Source: Nitrospira sp. (GTDB taxonomy: Bacteria > Nitrospirota > Nitrospiria > Nitrospirales > Nitrospiraceae). Taken from it: a stretch of DNA of 64,000 nt. Position 1 is the stretch's first letter, and every line of letters begins with the position of its first letter. Below are positions 20,425 through 29,509 of the stretch, piece after piece. The position numbers and the translations under genes were made by a program. Under the pieces are notes generated by a model. It was not told where the DNA came from. It saw nothing but the letters and a program-made list of their open reading frames with translations, and made no database searches. The stretch lies in NCBI GenBank assembly GCA_029865225.1, contig JAOUHJ010000010.1, positions 1-64,000 on the forward strand, read 5' to 3'.

Positions 20425-21111
20425 ATGAAACGCGAGTGGACGGCAATAGTATTGGTCGGTGCCGTGTTGACTACGGGTTGCGTCTCCAACAAGAAATACC
20501 AAGAAGCACTGACCGAGGCGGACACCGCCAGAATGGAATTGGAAAAAGCTCGCCAACAGAAGGGTGCGATGGAACAGCAGGTCCGCACGCTCAAGGAGCT
20601 GAACGTCAAATTCAACAACGAGGCCGAGGCCGCTCGGGATGAACTGCAACGGTTTGAGCACGGACGGGATGCAGAACGAGGCACGCTTGAGGCACGAACC
20701 AAAGAACTTGAAGATAAAGTGAGGGCGTTATCGGCTCAAAATCGGAATGTGAAGCAGGAATATCAGGACGTCAAGCGTCATAACGACACATTGAAATCGT
20801 TGGTAGCTCGTTATCAAAAAGAGTTGAAGGATCGTTCTCAATCAGGGTCGTCGGCGCAAGCCGCGACACTGACCCCCAAACAGGGATCGGGGGGGACGGC
20901 CTCGGTCGCACCAGCGACGACTTCGGCGTCGTTGAATATCAACAAGGTTTCGGCCAACGATATGGTCCTCTTCTTGGGGCTCAAACAGGATGAGGCCGAT
21001 CGGATCGTGAGTAATCGTCCCTATCGTGTGAAAGGTGAATTGGTAGCGAAGAATGTCGTCCCAAAGGAAACCTTCGACCTGATTAAGGACCGCATTTCTG
21101 TGAGCCCATAG
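20425..21111 (+). CDS. Lipoprotein with long coiled coil and C-terminal helix-hairpin-helix-like domain
   Basis: A 228-residue lipoprotein: signal peptide with lipobox LTTGC (Cys at about residue 19), a heptad-rich coiled coil from about 25 to 135, a Ser/Gly/Thr/Ala linker (137-170), then SLNINKVSANDMVLFLGLKQDEADRIV and NRPYRVKGELVAKN. The last part resembles the ComEA-type helix-hairpin-helix, which elsewhere binds DNA or mediates protein contacts. The start has GGAGG upstream. It is likely anchored in the outer membrane with the coiled coil spanning the periplasm; the binding partner is unknown. It is a single-gene unit closed by a strong terminator. Confidence 0.8.
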   Translation: MKREWTAIVLVGAVLTTGCVSNKKYQEALTEADTARMELEKARQQKGAMEQQVRTLKELNVKFNNEAEAARDELQRFEHGRDAERGTLEARTKELEDKVRALSAQNRNVKQEYQDVKRHNDTLKSLVARYQKELKDRSQSGSSAQAATLTPKQGSGGTASVAPATTSASLNINKVSANDMVLFLGLKQDEADRIVSNRPYRVKGELVAKNVVPKETFDLIKDRISVSP

Positions 21112-21139
21112 CTCTCTAATCGGTTTTGAACGTGATATC

Positions 21140-21180
21140 GAGGGCCGTTCTCCGACGAAGGAGAACGGCCCTCTTATTTT
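21140..21180. terminator. Strong intrinsic terminator after the coiled-coil lipoprotein
   Basis: A 14-base perfect stem, GAGGGCCGTTCTCC / GGAGAACGGCCCTC, with a six-base loop, followed by TTATTTT. It lies 28 bases after the lipoprotein stop and just before the convergent anti-sigma candidate. It serves the plus strand; the minus-strand gene could also use the stem, but has no good T run there. Confidence 0.88.
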
Positions 21181-21212
21181 TACCGAAGCCTGTTCCGGTC
21201 GATTGTGTATGG

Positions 21213-22610
21213 TCAGTGTAGCGGAATTCTAACCGTAAGTGTGGATGCTGAGGGATCTCGAGTGACGACATAGGTCGCTTGTTCTTGAGAGTTGGCTGCC
21301 TCAAGAGAAGCGGAGGACTCTTGAAGGTGTTCACGTGGCGATGGTGTCATCACGTCGGACCCTATTGTGGAAGGGGTATCGAATGGTATGAGGGACAAAC
21401 GGACCGTAATGGAACGATGGCCGGCAAGGATCGGAATTCTCCTCCGCTGATGGGCCAACAACCGTGATGAAACCGGGTCCCCTGCTGAGAAAGGGAACAG
21501 GAGGTGAGGCGGTAGGGAACCGGCCTCTCCCCATACCTGAAAGAAGCTATCCTGATTGGCCTCGATCATAAGATCAAACGAACCTGTCCGGAGAGAGGTT
21601 TCCCCATCTCTGTCATCGTGCAGGTCCTTCATTCCGTTCATGACAAGGCTGTAACGAATGCCTAAGGGCCTAGCAGTTTCCGCACGTGTTTCTGTCAGAT
21701 CGGCACCCCGTTCACCTTTATGTGTAGGTCGGTCGAACTGCTGTACGGAATAGCTACCTTCCTGCTTTTCCTTCGCCGCGCTAGAAACGACCTCCCGGGA
21801 TTCTCCATAGAACAAGGAGCGTGCACTCAGCGCTGAACCGACTTGAGTGGTTCGTGTGTCGGTAGTCGGCGTGTTGGTAGGTGCGACCCTGGAAGCGGAG
21901 GTCAATGGCACGCTCGCAAGGTCTTGGTCTGCTGAGCTCGATGCTTGTTCTTCCGAACGGTGAAATGATTGTGGGGTTGATGGAGGACGTTCTCTTGATG
22001 CATCCGCCCCGTTCTGCAGGGTTGCCCGCTCTTCTTTCGCTTTAGCCATTGTTGAAGTTGCTGGTTTGGACGTGTTCGCGGTGAATGCTTGTTTGCCTGT
22101 TGGAGCTATCGAGTTCGTTTTCTCCGGTGTCTCCTTCCGAGATCCATTGATCCCAGGTGTGGCTGGTTTCTCTGCGGAGGGCGCAGAATCTGGTGGGGTT
22201 GGGGCCACTACCTCTTCATCGGCGACGGATCGTGCAGCCTCTTTGAGGCTTTCTTGGTAGATGTTGGTGCCAAGGACAAGTGCGAAGAGGGCTGCGGTGA
22301 GGCCACCAGCCCAGGCGAGTCCAGCAGGTCTGCGGAACCAGCCGAACCATGACACGTTGCCTCCGTCCGTTGTCGAGGTTGTTTCACGTAACGATTGCAA
22401 AAGCTTCTCACGCACCACGGGATCCGTCAGTAGTTCCTTTAGCGCTTGTTCGTCGGCAAACAAGTTGAAGAGTTGCTGATCGTGTAGGGCGGTATGGTAG
22501 AGCCGTTGTTTCTCCTCCGGCGTTAACGTATCGGCCGCAAATCCACCGAGCAGCTTTTCGAGGTCGTCGTCAGGCATTGAAACCCGTGGTTCGGGAGATG
22601 TGAACCGCAT
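21213..22610 (-). CDS. Membrane anti-sigma-factor candidate with a large extracytoplasmic part
   Basis: A 465-residue protein 27 bases downstream of an ECF sigma gene. N-terminal cytoplasmic part (1-90) is helical with LEKLLGGFAADTLTPEEKQRL and ADEQALKELLTDP, like sigma-binding regions. One membrane helix follows (about 96-118, LAWAGGLTAALFALVLGTN), then a long Ser/Thr/Pro/Ala-rich linker to about 310. A C-terminal domain contains FDLMIEANQDSFFQVW and LFPF, resembling DUF4384-type domains. Start: ATG 22610, or ATG 22577 (MPDDDL). I infer that it holds the sigma factor at the membrane and senses an envelope signal. No zinc-finger (HxxxCxxC) is present. Confidence 0.65.
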   Translation of the reverse strand: MRFTSPEPRVSMPDDDLEKLLGGFAADTLTPEEKQRLYHTALHDQQLFNLFADEQALKELLTDPVVREKLLQSLRETTSTTDGGNVSWFGWFRRPAGLAWAGGLTAALFALVLGTNIYQESLKEAARSVADEEVVAPTPPDSAPSAEKPATPGINGSRKETPEKTNSIAPTGKQAFTANTSKPATSTMAKAKEERATLQNGADASRERPPSTPQSFHRSEEQASSSADQDLASVPLTSASRVAPTNTPTTDTRTTQVGSALSARSLFYGESREVVSSAAKEKQEGSYSVQQFDRPTHKGERGADLTETRAETARPLGIRYSLVMNGMKDLHDDRDGETSLRTGSFDLMIEANQDSFFQVWGEAGSLPPHLLFPFSAGDPVSSRLLAHQRRRIPILAGHRSITVRLSLIPFDTPSTIGSDVMTPSPREHLQESSASLEAANSQEQATYVVTRDPSASTLTVRIPLH

Positions 22611-22637
22611 CGTGTCTGGGACTCAGGACTATTCCCA

Positions 22638-23138
22638 TCATTCCCAACTGCCACCCATTAAAGTTAATAATTCCCTCCGACAGCGTAAGTCCCACGTATA
22701 GATTGTATTGATCGACGTCTGCCTCATCAATTGCTGAATCTCAGGAAAACTTTTCCCTTCTAGCTTCCACTTGAATAGTTTGCGGCATCGTTCGCCAAGT
22801 TGGGCCATGGCCACGAGCAGCCGATCGACGCGCTGTTTCTGGTCAAGTTGAGTTGCGGGGTCGTCACGGGCGTCGGCGAGTGGCAGATCCTCCACCGATT
22901 CTTGATTGTACTCTCCTCGCCGGAACGCTTTCCGATGGGCGTCCAGCATCTTATACCGTAGGACCTGAAATGCCAGGGGGACCAGTTCAACCAATTCCGT
23001 GACCTGCGAATACTTCTCGTACAGAACAGCCATGACGTCCTGCGTCAGGTCTTCGGCACGGTCTCTCGATACACGTGATGTCGCGAACGCAAGGATCCTT
23101 TCACGAAGGGTGGCCAGTATCTGATCTCGGTTCATCAT
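22638..23138 (-). CDS. ECF-type RNA polymerase sigma factor
   Basis: A 166-residue sigma-70-family protein with the two ECF domains. Region 2 lies at about residues 10-75 (RDRAEDLTQDVMAVLYEKY, AFQVLRYKMLDAHRK). Region 4 lies at about 105-160 (LGERCRKLFKWKLEGKSFPEIQQLM, then the recognition helix INTIYTWDLRCRREL). It follows the amidohydrolase gene by three bases and is followed by a membrane protein that could be its anti-sigma factor. Its target promoters cannot be named from this sequence. Confidence 0.88.
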   Translation of the reverse strand: MMNRDQILATLRERILAFATSRVSRDRAEDLTQDVMAVLYEKYSQVTELVELVPLAFQVLRYKMLDAHRKAFRRGEYNQESVEDLPLADARDDPATQLDQKQRVDRLLVAMAQLGERCRKLFKWKLEGKSFPEIQQLMRQTSINTIYTWDLRCRRELLTLMGGSWE

Positions 23139-23141
23139 CGT

Positions 23142-24119
23142 CTAGGAATTCGCCGAGGGGGCCAAGAGTTCTCCGAATGAGCGGAATCCGAGCCGCAGCC
23201 CTGTGCATACTTCAACCTGCCGGTCGAACCGATTCTTCGTGCAGATCATACCCCATAACTTGTGTGGACCGACCCTTCCCCAGGCGGCTAAGTGGAAGAC
23301 TGACAGAGGATAGTCCGTCCCAAACAGGAGGCGCGACTGAAGTTCCGGGTGATGTCTGAGATGCAGCAGCATCTTCATACGATGCGGCTGCGTGAGAGCC
23401 GAAATGTCGCAATAGAAGTTGGGGTAACGTGATACGAACTCTCGGAGAGTCGGCAAGAACTTTTCATAGAGAACCAGGCCATAACTACAGGCATGGGCGG
23501 CGATCATGGTCACGCCTTCATCCAAGGCCAGGCGGAGTCGGTTGGGATCTCCAAGCGATTGATCCTTTCCGATCAGGCTGAATTCGTAGCCGACGTGACT
23601 GAGAAAGGCCAACTTCCGTTGGACCAGCGCACGGTAGAACGGCCTATACTTCTCGTCTGCGGGGTTGAAGTGCTGGGCATTCGGCAAGACCTTGATCAGG
23701 ACTGCACCTGCATCAGCACAGCGATGCACCTCGTCGATTGCGTCTTTGCGTTGCGGATTGATGGAGGGGCCCGCCAGGAAGACATCCGGATAGGCGCGCA
23801 CGGCACCGAACACGTAGTCGTTACTGACCAAGAAGTCGGTATGTTGACGATTCAGCAAGCCGGATTGATCGTAGAATCCATCCATGGCAAGCAGCACGGC
23901 CTTTGAGACATAGCGGGAGGCGCGGAGTTCTCTGAGGAGGTGATCGAGATAGCGTTGATTAGCCGTGCGTGGTTCAGTCGGCGAGAGGTCGTGTTTCCAG
24001 AGGAGAAAACGAAACAACGGGCTGCGGAGGAGTTTTGGCGAGATGAAGCAGCCGTTGTCGCCGTCCGGCAACGCGGCAAGATGGACATGGCAATCGATGA
24101 GCGATTTGGTTTGCGTCAT
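23142..24119 (-). CDS. Amidohydrolase-family metal-dependent hydrolase
   Basis: A 325-residue TIM-barrel hydrolase of the amidohydrolase-2 type. Metal ligands are suggested by LIDCHVHLAAL at the N-terminus, SHVGYEF near 195, AAHACSYG near 225 and FGTDYPLS near 275 (final Asp). The substrate is unknown. It is 19 bases after the MFS-PlsC-AMP ligase gene and three bases before the sigma gene, so it is clearly in the same transcription unit. Ribosome-site evidence is weak because of the tight packing. Confidence 0.82.
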   Translation of the reverse strand: MTQTKSLIDCHVHLAALPDGDNGCFISPKLLRSPLFRFLLWKHDLSPTEPRTANQRYLDHLLRELRASRYVSKAVLLAMDGFYDQSGLLNRQHTDFLVSNDYVFGAVRAYPDVFLAGPSINPQRKDAIDEVHRCADAGAVLIKVLPNAQHFNPADEKYRPFYRALVQRKLAFLSHVGYEFSLIGKDQSLGDPNRLRLALDEGVTMIAAHACSYGLVLYEKFLPTLREFVSRYPNFYCDISALTQPHRMKMLLHLRHHPELQSRLLFGTDYPLSVFHLAAWGRVGPHKLWGMICTKNRFDRQVEVCTGLRLGFRSFGELLAPSANS

Positions 24120-24138
24120 TCCCGTCTATGCTCAGCAA

Positions 24139-27100
24139 TCAGGACTCGTCATGTCCTTGTAATCGATCCGTGGCGATACGTTTCACCCCTCGCAGATCCA
24201 GCTTACCGGTCCCCAACAGGGGCAAGGCCTCGACTTTCACAAACTGACTCCGCGAGGGGATAAAGAGGTTGGGAAGACCGGTAGCCGATAGCTTCACGAG
24301 GATCTCGGGAATCAGGCTGTCATCCAGTGTATGCAGGACGGCCAACCGCTCGCCTTTTTTCTCGTCCGGAAGGCCGGTGACAGCAAAGACTTGTGTCTCG
24401 GCTTCGGCCGCCTGTTGCAAGGCTTCTTCAACTTTCCCGTGCGGAACCATCTCGCCTCCGATCTTGGAAAAGCGAGAAAGCCGGTCGGTGATCGTCAGGA
24501 AGCCGTCGTCGTCCATGGAGGCGATGTCCCCGGTGATATACCAGCCATCCCGCATGACCTGGGCTGTGAGGTCTTTCCGTCCCAGGTAGCCCTTCATGAC
24601 GTTCGGGCCTTTCACCAACAACATCCCAGGGGTGCCGGCTGGCAGTGGAGCGTACGTGTCAGGATCGACGATCTGGACGGACACGCCCGGGAGCGGCTGG
24701 CCGACGGTCCCTCGTCGCGATGCCGGTTGATAGTAGCCGGCGGCACGGAAGTCCGGACAGTTGACGGCAATGACCGGAGCACATTCCGTGACACCGTAGC
24801 CTTCGATTGGTCCGATCCCAAACTTGTCCTCAATAGACTGCGCAAGTCGAACCGATAGTTTTTCCGCGCCGGTGAGGATCACACGCACCGAACTAAATTG
24901 CTCCGCGGTGCAGCGGCGTGCATAGAGTTGTAGGAAGGTTGGAGTGATGACGATGAACGTGAGACGGTATTGGCGAATGAGTTCCCCGATCGCCGCCACG
25001 TCAAGAGGCGAAGGGTGAAAGACCATCGCCGCGTTGTTAAACATCACAAACCAAAACACCATGTATCCGAACGAATGGAAGAATGGCAAGATGCCAAGGA
25101 TCCGTTCATCTTGATAGAGATGGAGCATCTGCGTGGCGCCTTGGCAGTTAGAGTCGATGCTGAAATGGGAGAGCAGGACGCCCTTAGGTTCGCCGGTGCT
25201 GCCGCTACTGAAGATGATCGTGGCCGGACTATCTGGAGTGAGCGGGGTTACCTGTCCGCAGGCACGCTCGATGAGGCGGCAGGGAGCGAGCAGGGCGAGG
25301 AAGGTTGCATAGAGTTTCTGTCCCGTGCCGATCGTCTCGGCGATATCCTCCAGCCACAGCACCGACGGCCCATCCGGCAGTTCGAGCTTGGCTTTTTCGA
25401 CGAAGGTACGGCTCGTGAGAACCGTGCGCAGATCTGCCAGGCGCACCGCGGCTTCCAAGCCGGATTTCCCGACCGTATAGTTCAAGTTGACGATGGTCTT
25501 CCCACAGAGGGCGACGGCCACATTCACTAAGGCTGTGGCGACTGTCGGCGGCAGCAGGACACCGATGTGCTGTTGGTCCTGCCAGTGGGGGCGCAGCGTA
25601 CGTGCGAGAACGATGGAGCCGATCAACGCCTGCAAGGACGACACTCGAGGGCGATTTTGGTCGGCCATGGCCATGCGGAATGGGTAGCGACGCATGGCCG
25701 AAATAAACTGTCGATGGAGAGGCCGACGACCGGATTTCCTGAGCTGCCAGGCGGCTTCGCCAAGCTCTTGAATCGTTCTGCGAACAGTGTCCGCCGTCGT
25801 ATCCGGGGGCAGCGGCGCACCGAATGAGACTGTGACCGGGTAGGGGAGACGTTCGGGAAGCTTCCACAGAAACCGGCCGTGATTGAAGCTGAAGATACTA
25901 CCCCAGACGCGATCCAGGTGAACCGGGATGATGGGCGTCGTTCGTCCCTTGACGATGCGTTCGAACCCACGACGGAATGGCAAGAGCGTGCCGGTGCGGG
26001 TGATCTGACCTTCAGGGAAAATGCAGACCAGCTCGCCGTCATCCAGCGCCTGTCCCGCAGCGCGCAGAGCGCGAAGAATCAAGCGGGGACTTCCCGATGA
26101 AGAAATCGGGATGACGTTGAGCCGCTTCATGAATGGCTTGAGGAGTGGGTGGGCAGCGTAGTGCTCGTCGACCACGAACCTCACCGGACGATCCAGGCTC
26201 GCAATCAGCAGAAACCCATCGATGAACGACACATGATTGGGGACCAGCAACGCGCCGCCTTCGCGCGGGATATGGTCCTGTCCGATGACAGTGAGGCGGT
26301 ACAGGATACGGGGCAGCAGAGCGACGACGAACCGGAGCAGACTGTTCGGCAGTAACCTGACGACGACCAAGGCCCCGATCAGTGACAAGACGGCACAGGC
26401 CAGTAAGATGTCGCTGGCTGACAAGCCGAGTTGCGACAGCAGTCCGGCACTCAGAGAACCGGCAAGGATACCCCCGAACACAAAGGTGTTGCCGAGGGCG
26501 ATCACGGCGCCGCGACGGTCGGCTGGAGCTCGCCACTGAATCAGGGCATTGATTGGGACATTAATAAACCCGCTGGCGACGCCGAGTCCACCCATGAGCA
26601 CGAGTGTCCAGGTCAGGCTCGGTGGGATGAGGCCAAGGATGAACAGGCCCAGGGCCAACCCGATCGCTCCCGGCGGGATCAAGCCGGTTTCAATCTTGTG
26701 GGCGGAGAGTCGGCCGGCCAGGACCGCCCCGATTCCGATCCCGATGGCGAGGATCGCCATCGGAAGACCGGAGAGTGCATCCGAAAGGGCGAGTCGGCCC
26801 TTTGCATAGATCAGCATGTCCTGCCCGAACAAGCTCGCAATGGTCCAAAACACGACATTGATTCCGATGGCGATCCTGAGCAGACGGTCTGCTCGCATGG
26901 TTGTCCAGGCCACGGCCAGGGTTTCGGCTACGCCACCCTCGCCTCTGGCTGGGGGCACATGAGGAATTGCATAGGCGGCTGCGGCGCCTATAGCGGCGAT
27001 TAGCGTCAAGATGAGACCGGCTTGCCAGGGAGCCGTTTCGGTGTATTGGAGCAGAACGCCGCCGGATGATGTGCCAGCGATGATGGCTGCAAAAGTCCAG

Positions 27101-27588
27101 AGTTTCAGGAGGCCATTTCCCATGGAGAGCTGCTCATACGAAAGCAGCTCCGGCAAGATGCCATACTTTGCTGGGCTGAGAATGGCGTTGTGAATCCCCA
27201 TGGCTCCAAGCACGACCAAGAGAGCTGTGCCGCCGGTTGGACTATTCCAGAGCACCAGCGTTCCAGCTCCCATCAACGCCACCTCGGCAATCTTCATTGC
27301 GATGATGACCGTGCGCTTGCTGAAACGGTCTGAAAATACACCGGCAACCAGAGAGAACAGCATGAGGGGCAGTGTGAAGACCACAAAGGCGATGGTGGCT
27401 TGAGTCTGAGAGGCTGCTTCAAAGGCGGGGCCGGTCTGGCCGACGATCGCGGCGACCTGGTGGATCATGAGGAGGGCGACCATCAACTTCCAGGCATTGT
27501 CATTGAACGCGCTGCAAAACTGGGCGAGGAGGAGGGCACGAAGGGGATGGGAGCGAGACTGGGTTTCAGAACCGGTTGGAGTGCTCAT
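24139..27588 (-). CDS. MFS transporter / PlsC acyltransferase / acyl-ACP ligase fusion (LplT-Aas type)
   Basis: A 1149-residue three-part protein. Residues 1-415 are an MFS transporter with about 12 helices (FSDRFSKRTVI loop). Residues 425-640 are a PlsC-type acyltransferase with NHVSFID (H-x4-D) and FPEGQITRTG. Residues 655-1149 are an AMP-forming ligase with IIFSSGSTGEPKGV, GYGVTECAPVIAVN and YITGDIASMDDDGFL. Fusions of this order are known; by analogy with LplT and Aas they flip lysophospholipids inward and re-acylate them with an activated fatty acid. It sits nine bases after the MutS-like gene. Being beside a sigma/anti-sigma pair, it may belong to an envelope-maintenance regulon. Confidence 0.9.
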   Translation of the reverse strand: MSTPTGSETQSRSHPLRALLLAQFCSAFNDNAWKLMVALLMIHQVAAIVGQTGPAFEAASQTQATIAFVVFTLPLMLFSLVAGVFSDRFSKRTVIIAMKIAEVALMGAGTLVLWNSPTGGTALLVVLGAMGIHNAILSPAKYGILPELLSYEQLSMGNGLLKLWTFAAIIAGTSSGGVLLQYTETAPWQAGLILTLIAAIGAAAAYAIPHVPPARGEGGVAETLAVAWTTMRADRLLRIAIGINVVFWTIASLFGQDMLIYAKGRLALSDALSGLPMAILAIGIGIGAVLAGRLSAHKIETGLIPPGAIGLALGLFILGLIPPSLTWTLVLMGGLGVASGFINVPINALIQWRAPADRRGAVIALGNTFVFGGILAGSLSAGLLSQLGLSASDILLACAVLSLIGALVVVRLLPNSLLRFVVALLPRILYRLTVIGQDHIPREGGALLVPNHVSFIDGFLLIASLDRPVRFVVDEHYAAHPLLKPFMKRLNVIPISSSGSPRLILRALRAAGQALDDGELVCIFPEGQITRTGTLLPFRRGFERIVKGRTTPIIPVHLDRVWGSIFSFNHGRFLWKLPERLPYPVTVSFGAPLPPDTTADTVRRTIQELGEAAWQLRKSGRRPLHRQFISAMRRYPFRMAMADQNRPRVSSLQALIGSIVLARTLRPHWQDQQHIGVLLPPTVATALVNVAVALCGKTIVNLNYTVGKSGLEAAVRLADLRTVLTSRTFVEKAKLELPDGPSVLWLEDIAETIGTGQKLYATFLALLAPCRLIERACGQVTPLTPDSPATIIFSSGSTGEPKGVLLSHFSIDSNCQGATQMLHLYQDERILGILPFFHSFGYMVFWFVMFNNAAMVFHPSPLDVAAIGELIRQYRLTFIVITPTFLQLYARRCTAEQFSSVRVILTGAEKLSVRLAQSIEDKFGIGPIEGYGVTECAPVIAVNCPDFRAAGYYQPASRRGTVGQPLPGVSVQIVDPDTYAPLPAGTPGMLLVKGPNVMKGYLGRKDLTAQVMRDGWYITGDIASMDDDGFLTITDRLSRFSKIGGEMVPHGKVEEALQQAAEAETQVFAVTGLPDEKKGERLAVLHTLDDSLIPEILVKLSATGLPNLFIPSRSQFVKVEALPLLGTGKLDLRGVKRIATDRLQGHDES

Positions 27589-27597
27589 CCGTGCGGT

Positions 27598-29445
27598 CTA
27601 TTGTGCCCGATTAGTAGCGTTTGAGGAAATAGGCAACCCTTCCAGCTCCATGATTCGCAGGGCATTCGTTGTGGGGCAAGGGCCAGGTCGAAACTGGTAG
27701 TCAAACGTCAGCGCGCCTGCCGAGACGGTCTCCTGAAAGTGTGCGTTTGTGAGGCCGGGTACGTCGTGCTCCAGATCGGCCAATTCCAGGTCGTGTGTAC
27801 TCACAAGGCCATACCCGTTCCCTTTGGAGAGTTCTGTGATGTAGGCTTTGCTCCCGATAAGCCGCTCTCGGTTATTGGTGCCTTTAAAAATCTCGTCGAT
27901 TAAGAACAGCGTGGGGGGAGCCGTCGAGTCCTGAGTGGTCTCGAGGATCGCTTTGAGTCGTTTGACCTCGGCGTAAAAAAACGACAGGCCGGCATCGAGC
28001 GAATCATCGACACGGATGCAACAGGCTAGCCGACTCCAGGTCCATTCGAACGACCGCCCGCAGACAGGCCCGCCGGCTTGCGCGAGACAGAGGTTGATTC
28101 CGATCGTGCGGAGGAATGTGCTCTTGCCGGACATATTTGAGCCGGTGATCAAGTGGATTGAACCACGTCCAGCCAACCGAACATCGTTGGCGACGCGGGT
28201 CTTGGCTGAGAGGAGCGGGTGGGCGAGCCGATCAGCCTGAAGCGTTGGAGGGACTCCGTTTAGTTCGCCGGACATGGTAAGCGGTGTCGGCCAGGCATAG
28301 TCAGGGTGGAGGTGTGCAAAGGTGGCCAGTGCCGAGGCCGCTTCAACTTCCGCCAGACAGTTCAACCACTGGGGGAGGGCTTGCTGAATGTCCTGTTGCT
28401 CGTGCATCAGTCTGCGCAGGAACCAGAGATCCCATGGACAAAGGGCATTGACCATCAGATGGACGAGCGGGTGGGCCTTGATACTGATTGCGTGCAGGGT
28501 GCGCGCGACTCGCGTGAGTTGCACCGTAGGACTGGTCTTGCCGATCAGCCTGTTCCAGGTTGAAGACAGAACCGTGTTTTGCCGCCGTGCGTGGCGCTCG
28601 AGATAGCCGAGGACAGTCGCAAGCCGTTCGGTTTCGAGGTGCAGGCCGACTGCGTGTTCGAGCAGTTCTTCTCCCTGGTCCGTCATGAAGTAAATCAGGA
28701 CGTAGGCGGCAAACGAAAACATCCAGTAGCCTGGCAGAAGCCCAAATATCGTAGCGAGAGCGAGGCTGATTGTCGTGAAGGCCAGGAGGCCTTGGACGAT
28801 GAGGATCGTATCGAGGTAAGGCAGGTTGATGGAATGTTCTGTGACGGCGGCCAATCGCTTGCCGTTGATTTCCTGGTCACCGGTCAGTTTCGCATCCAGC
28901 GCAAGACGGTCACGAAACAAGGATCGAGGTGTCAGCTCTTTCACTAAAGATTGCCGCGCATACCAGTCTGCAGGGGCCGCTGGTTGCTCCAGGAGCCAGC
29001 TCTGTAATCGCGCTCGTCCATGGTCCGACACCGTGGTGTCGAGGAGATGTGTGAGGGAATGGGGGCCAAAGAGATCGAGGTCAGCGACATAGGGATGGAG
29101 CTTTGGAGCCTCACCAGCCCTGGAGGGAATTGCCGTCCAGTTCAAGGCAATGCGTGCAAGATGTGTCTGCTTGATCTGCTTCCACTGCCGGAGCCGGTGA
29201 ATCTGGCTTTCCACCTTGTTATGATAGGCCGCGACGGCGATAAAGATCGCGAGGAAGAGAGCAAGCGAGAGGTTGCCGCTGTTGTACCAGTCCAACTTGT
29301 ATAGGGCAATGGTACAGACAAGGCCGATGAGGAAAATGATCAGTCGCCATCGCGTAAAGGATGCGCTTAGCTTCGTGCCGCGTTCGATCAGCCGATCCGT
29401 CCGAAGAATAATGGTTTCGAGTTGAGCGCTTCTCGACGTGGTCAT
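27598..29445 (-). CDS. Membrane-associated MutS-family ATPase
   Basis: A 615-residue protein with two hydrophobic pairs near the N-terminus (LIIFLIGLVCTIALY at about 34-48, then LSLALFLAIFIAVAAY) and another near 215-255 (LLAFTTISLALATIFGL). The C-terminal MutS ATPase has Walker A TGSNMSGKSTFLRTIG (about 430), a VDDSLDAGLSFFYAEVKRLK segment, Walker B LFLIDEIFKGTN and the STHDLEL switch. The mismatch-binding domain of true MutS is absent. Its role is unknown: DNA repair by homology, but the membrane segments argue for another process. It is the first gene of the minus-strand operon and diverges from prmA. Confidence 0.85.
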   Translation of the reverse strand: MTTSRSAQLETIILRTDRLIERGTKLSASFTRWRLIIFLIGLVCTIALYKLDWYNSGNLSLALFLAIFIAVAAYHNKVESQIHRLRQWKQIKQTHLARIALNWTAIPSRAGEAPKLHPYVADLDLFGPHSLTHLLDTTVSDHGRARLQSWLLEQPAAPADWYARQSLVKELTPRSLFRDRLALDAKLTGDQEINGKRLAAVTEHSINLPYLDTILIVQGLLAFTTISLALATIFGLLPGYWMFSFAAYVLIYFMTDQGEELLEHAVGLHLETERLATVLGYLERHARRQNTVLSSTWNRLIGKTSPTVQLTRVARTLHAISIKAHPLVHLMVNALCPWDLWFLRRLMHEQQDIQQALPQWLNCLAEVEAASALATFAHLHPDYAWPTPLTMSGELNGVPPTLQADRLAHPLLSAKTRVANDVRLAGRGSIHLITGSNMSGKSTFLRTIGINLCLAQAGGPVCGRSFEWTWSRLACCIRVDDSLDAGLSFFYAEVKRLKAILETTQDSTAPPTLFLIDEIFKGTNNRERLIGSKAYITELSKGNGYGLVSTHDLELADLEHDVPGLTNAHFQETVSAGALTFDYQFRPGPCPTTNALRIMELEGLPISSNATNRAQ

Positions 29446-29509
29446 GACAGCAGACCTTACTGGGAACTGATTGGAACGTCAAATGATGAAGCCCGGCAGA
29501 GAGATCACC

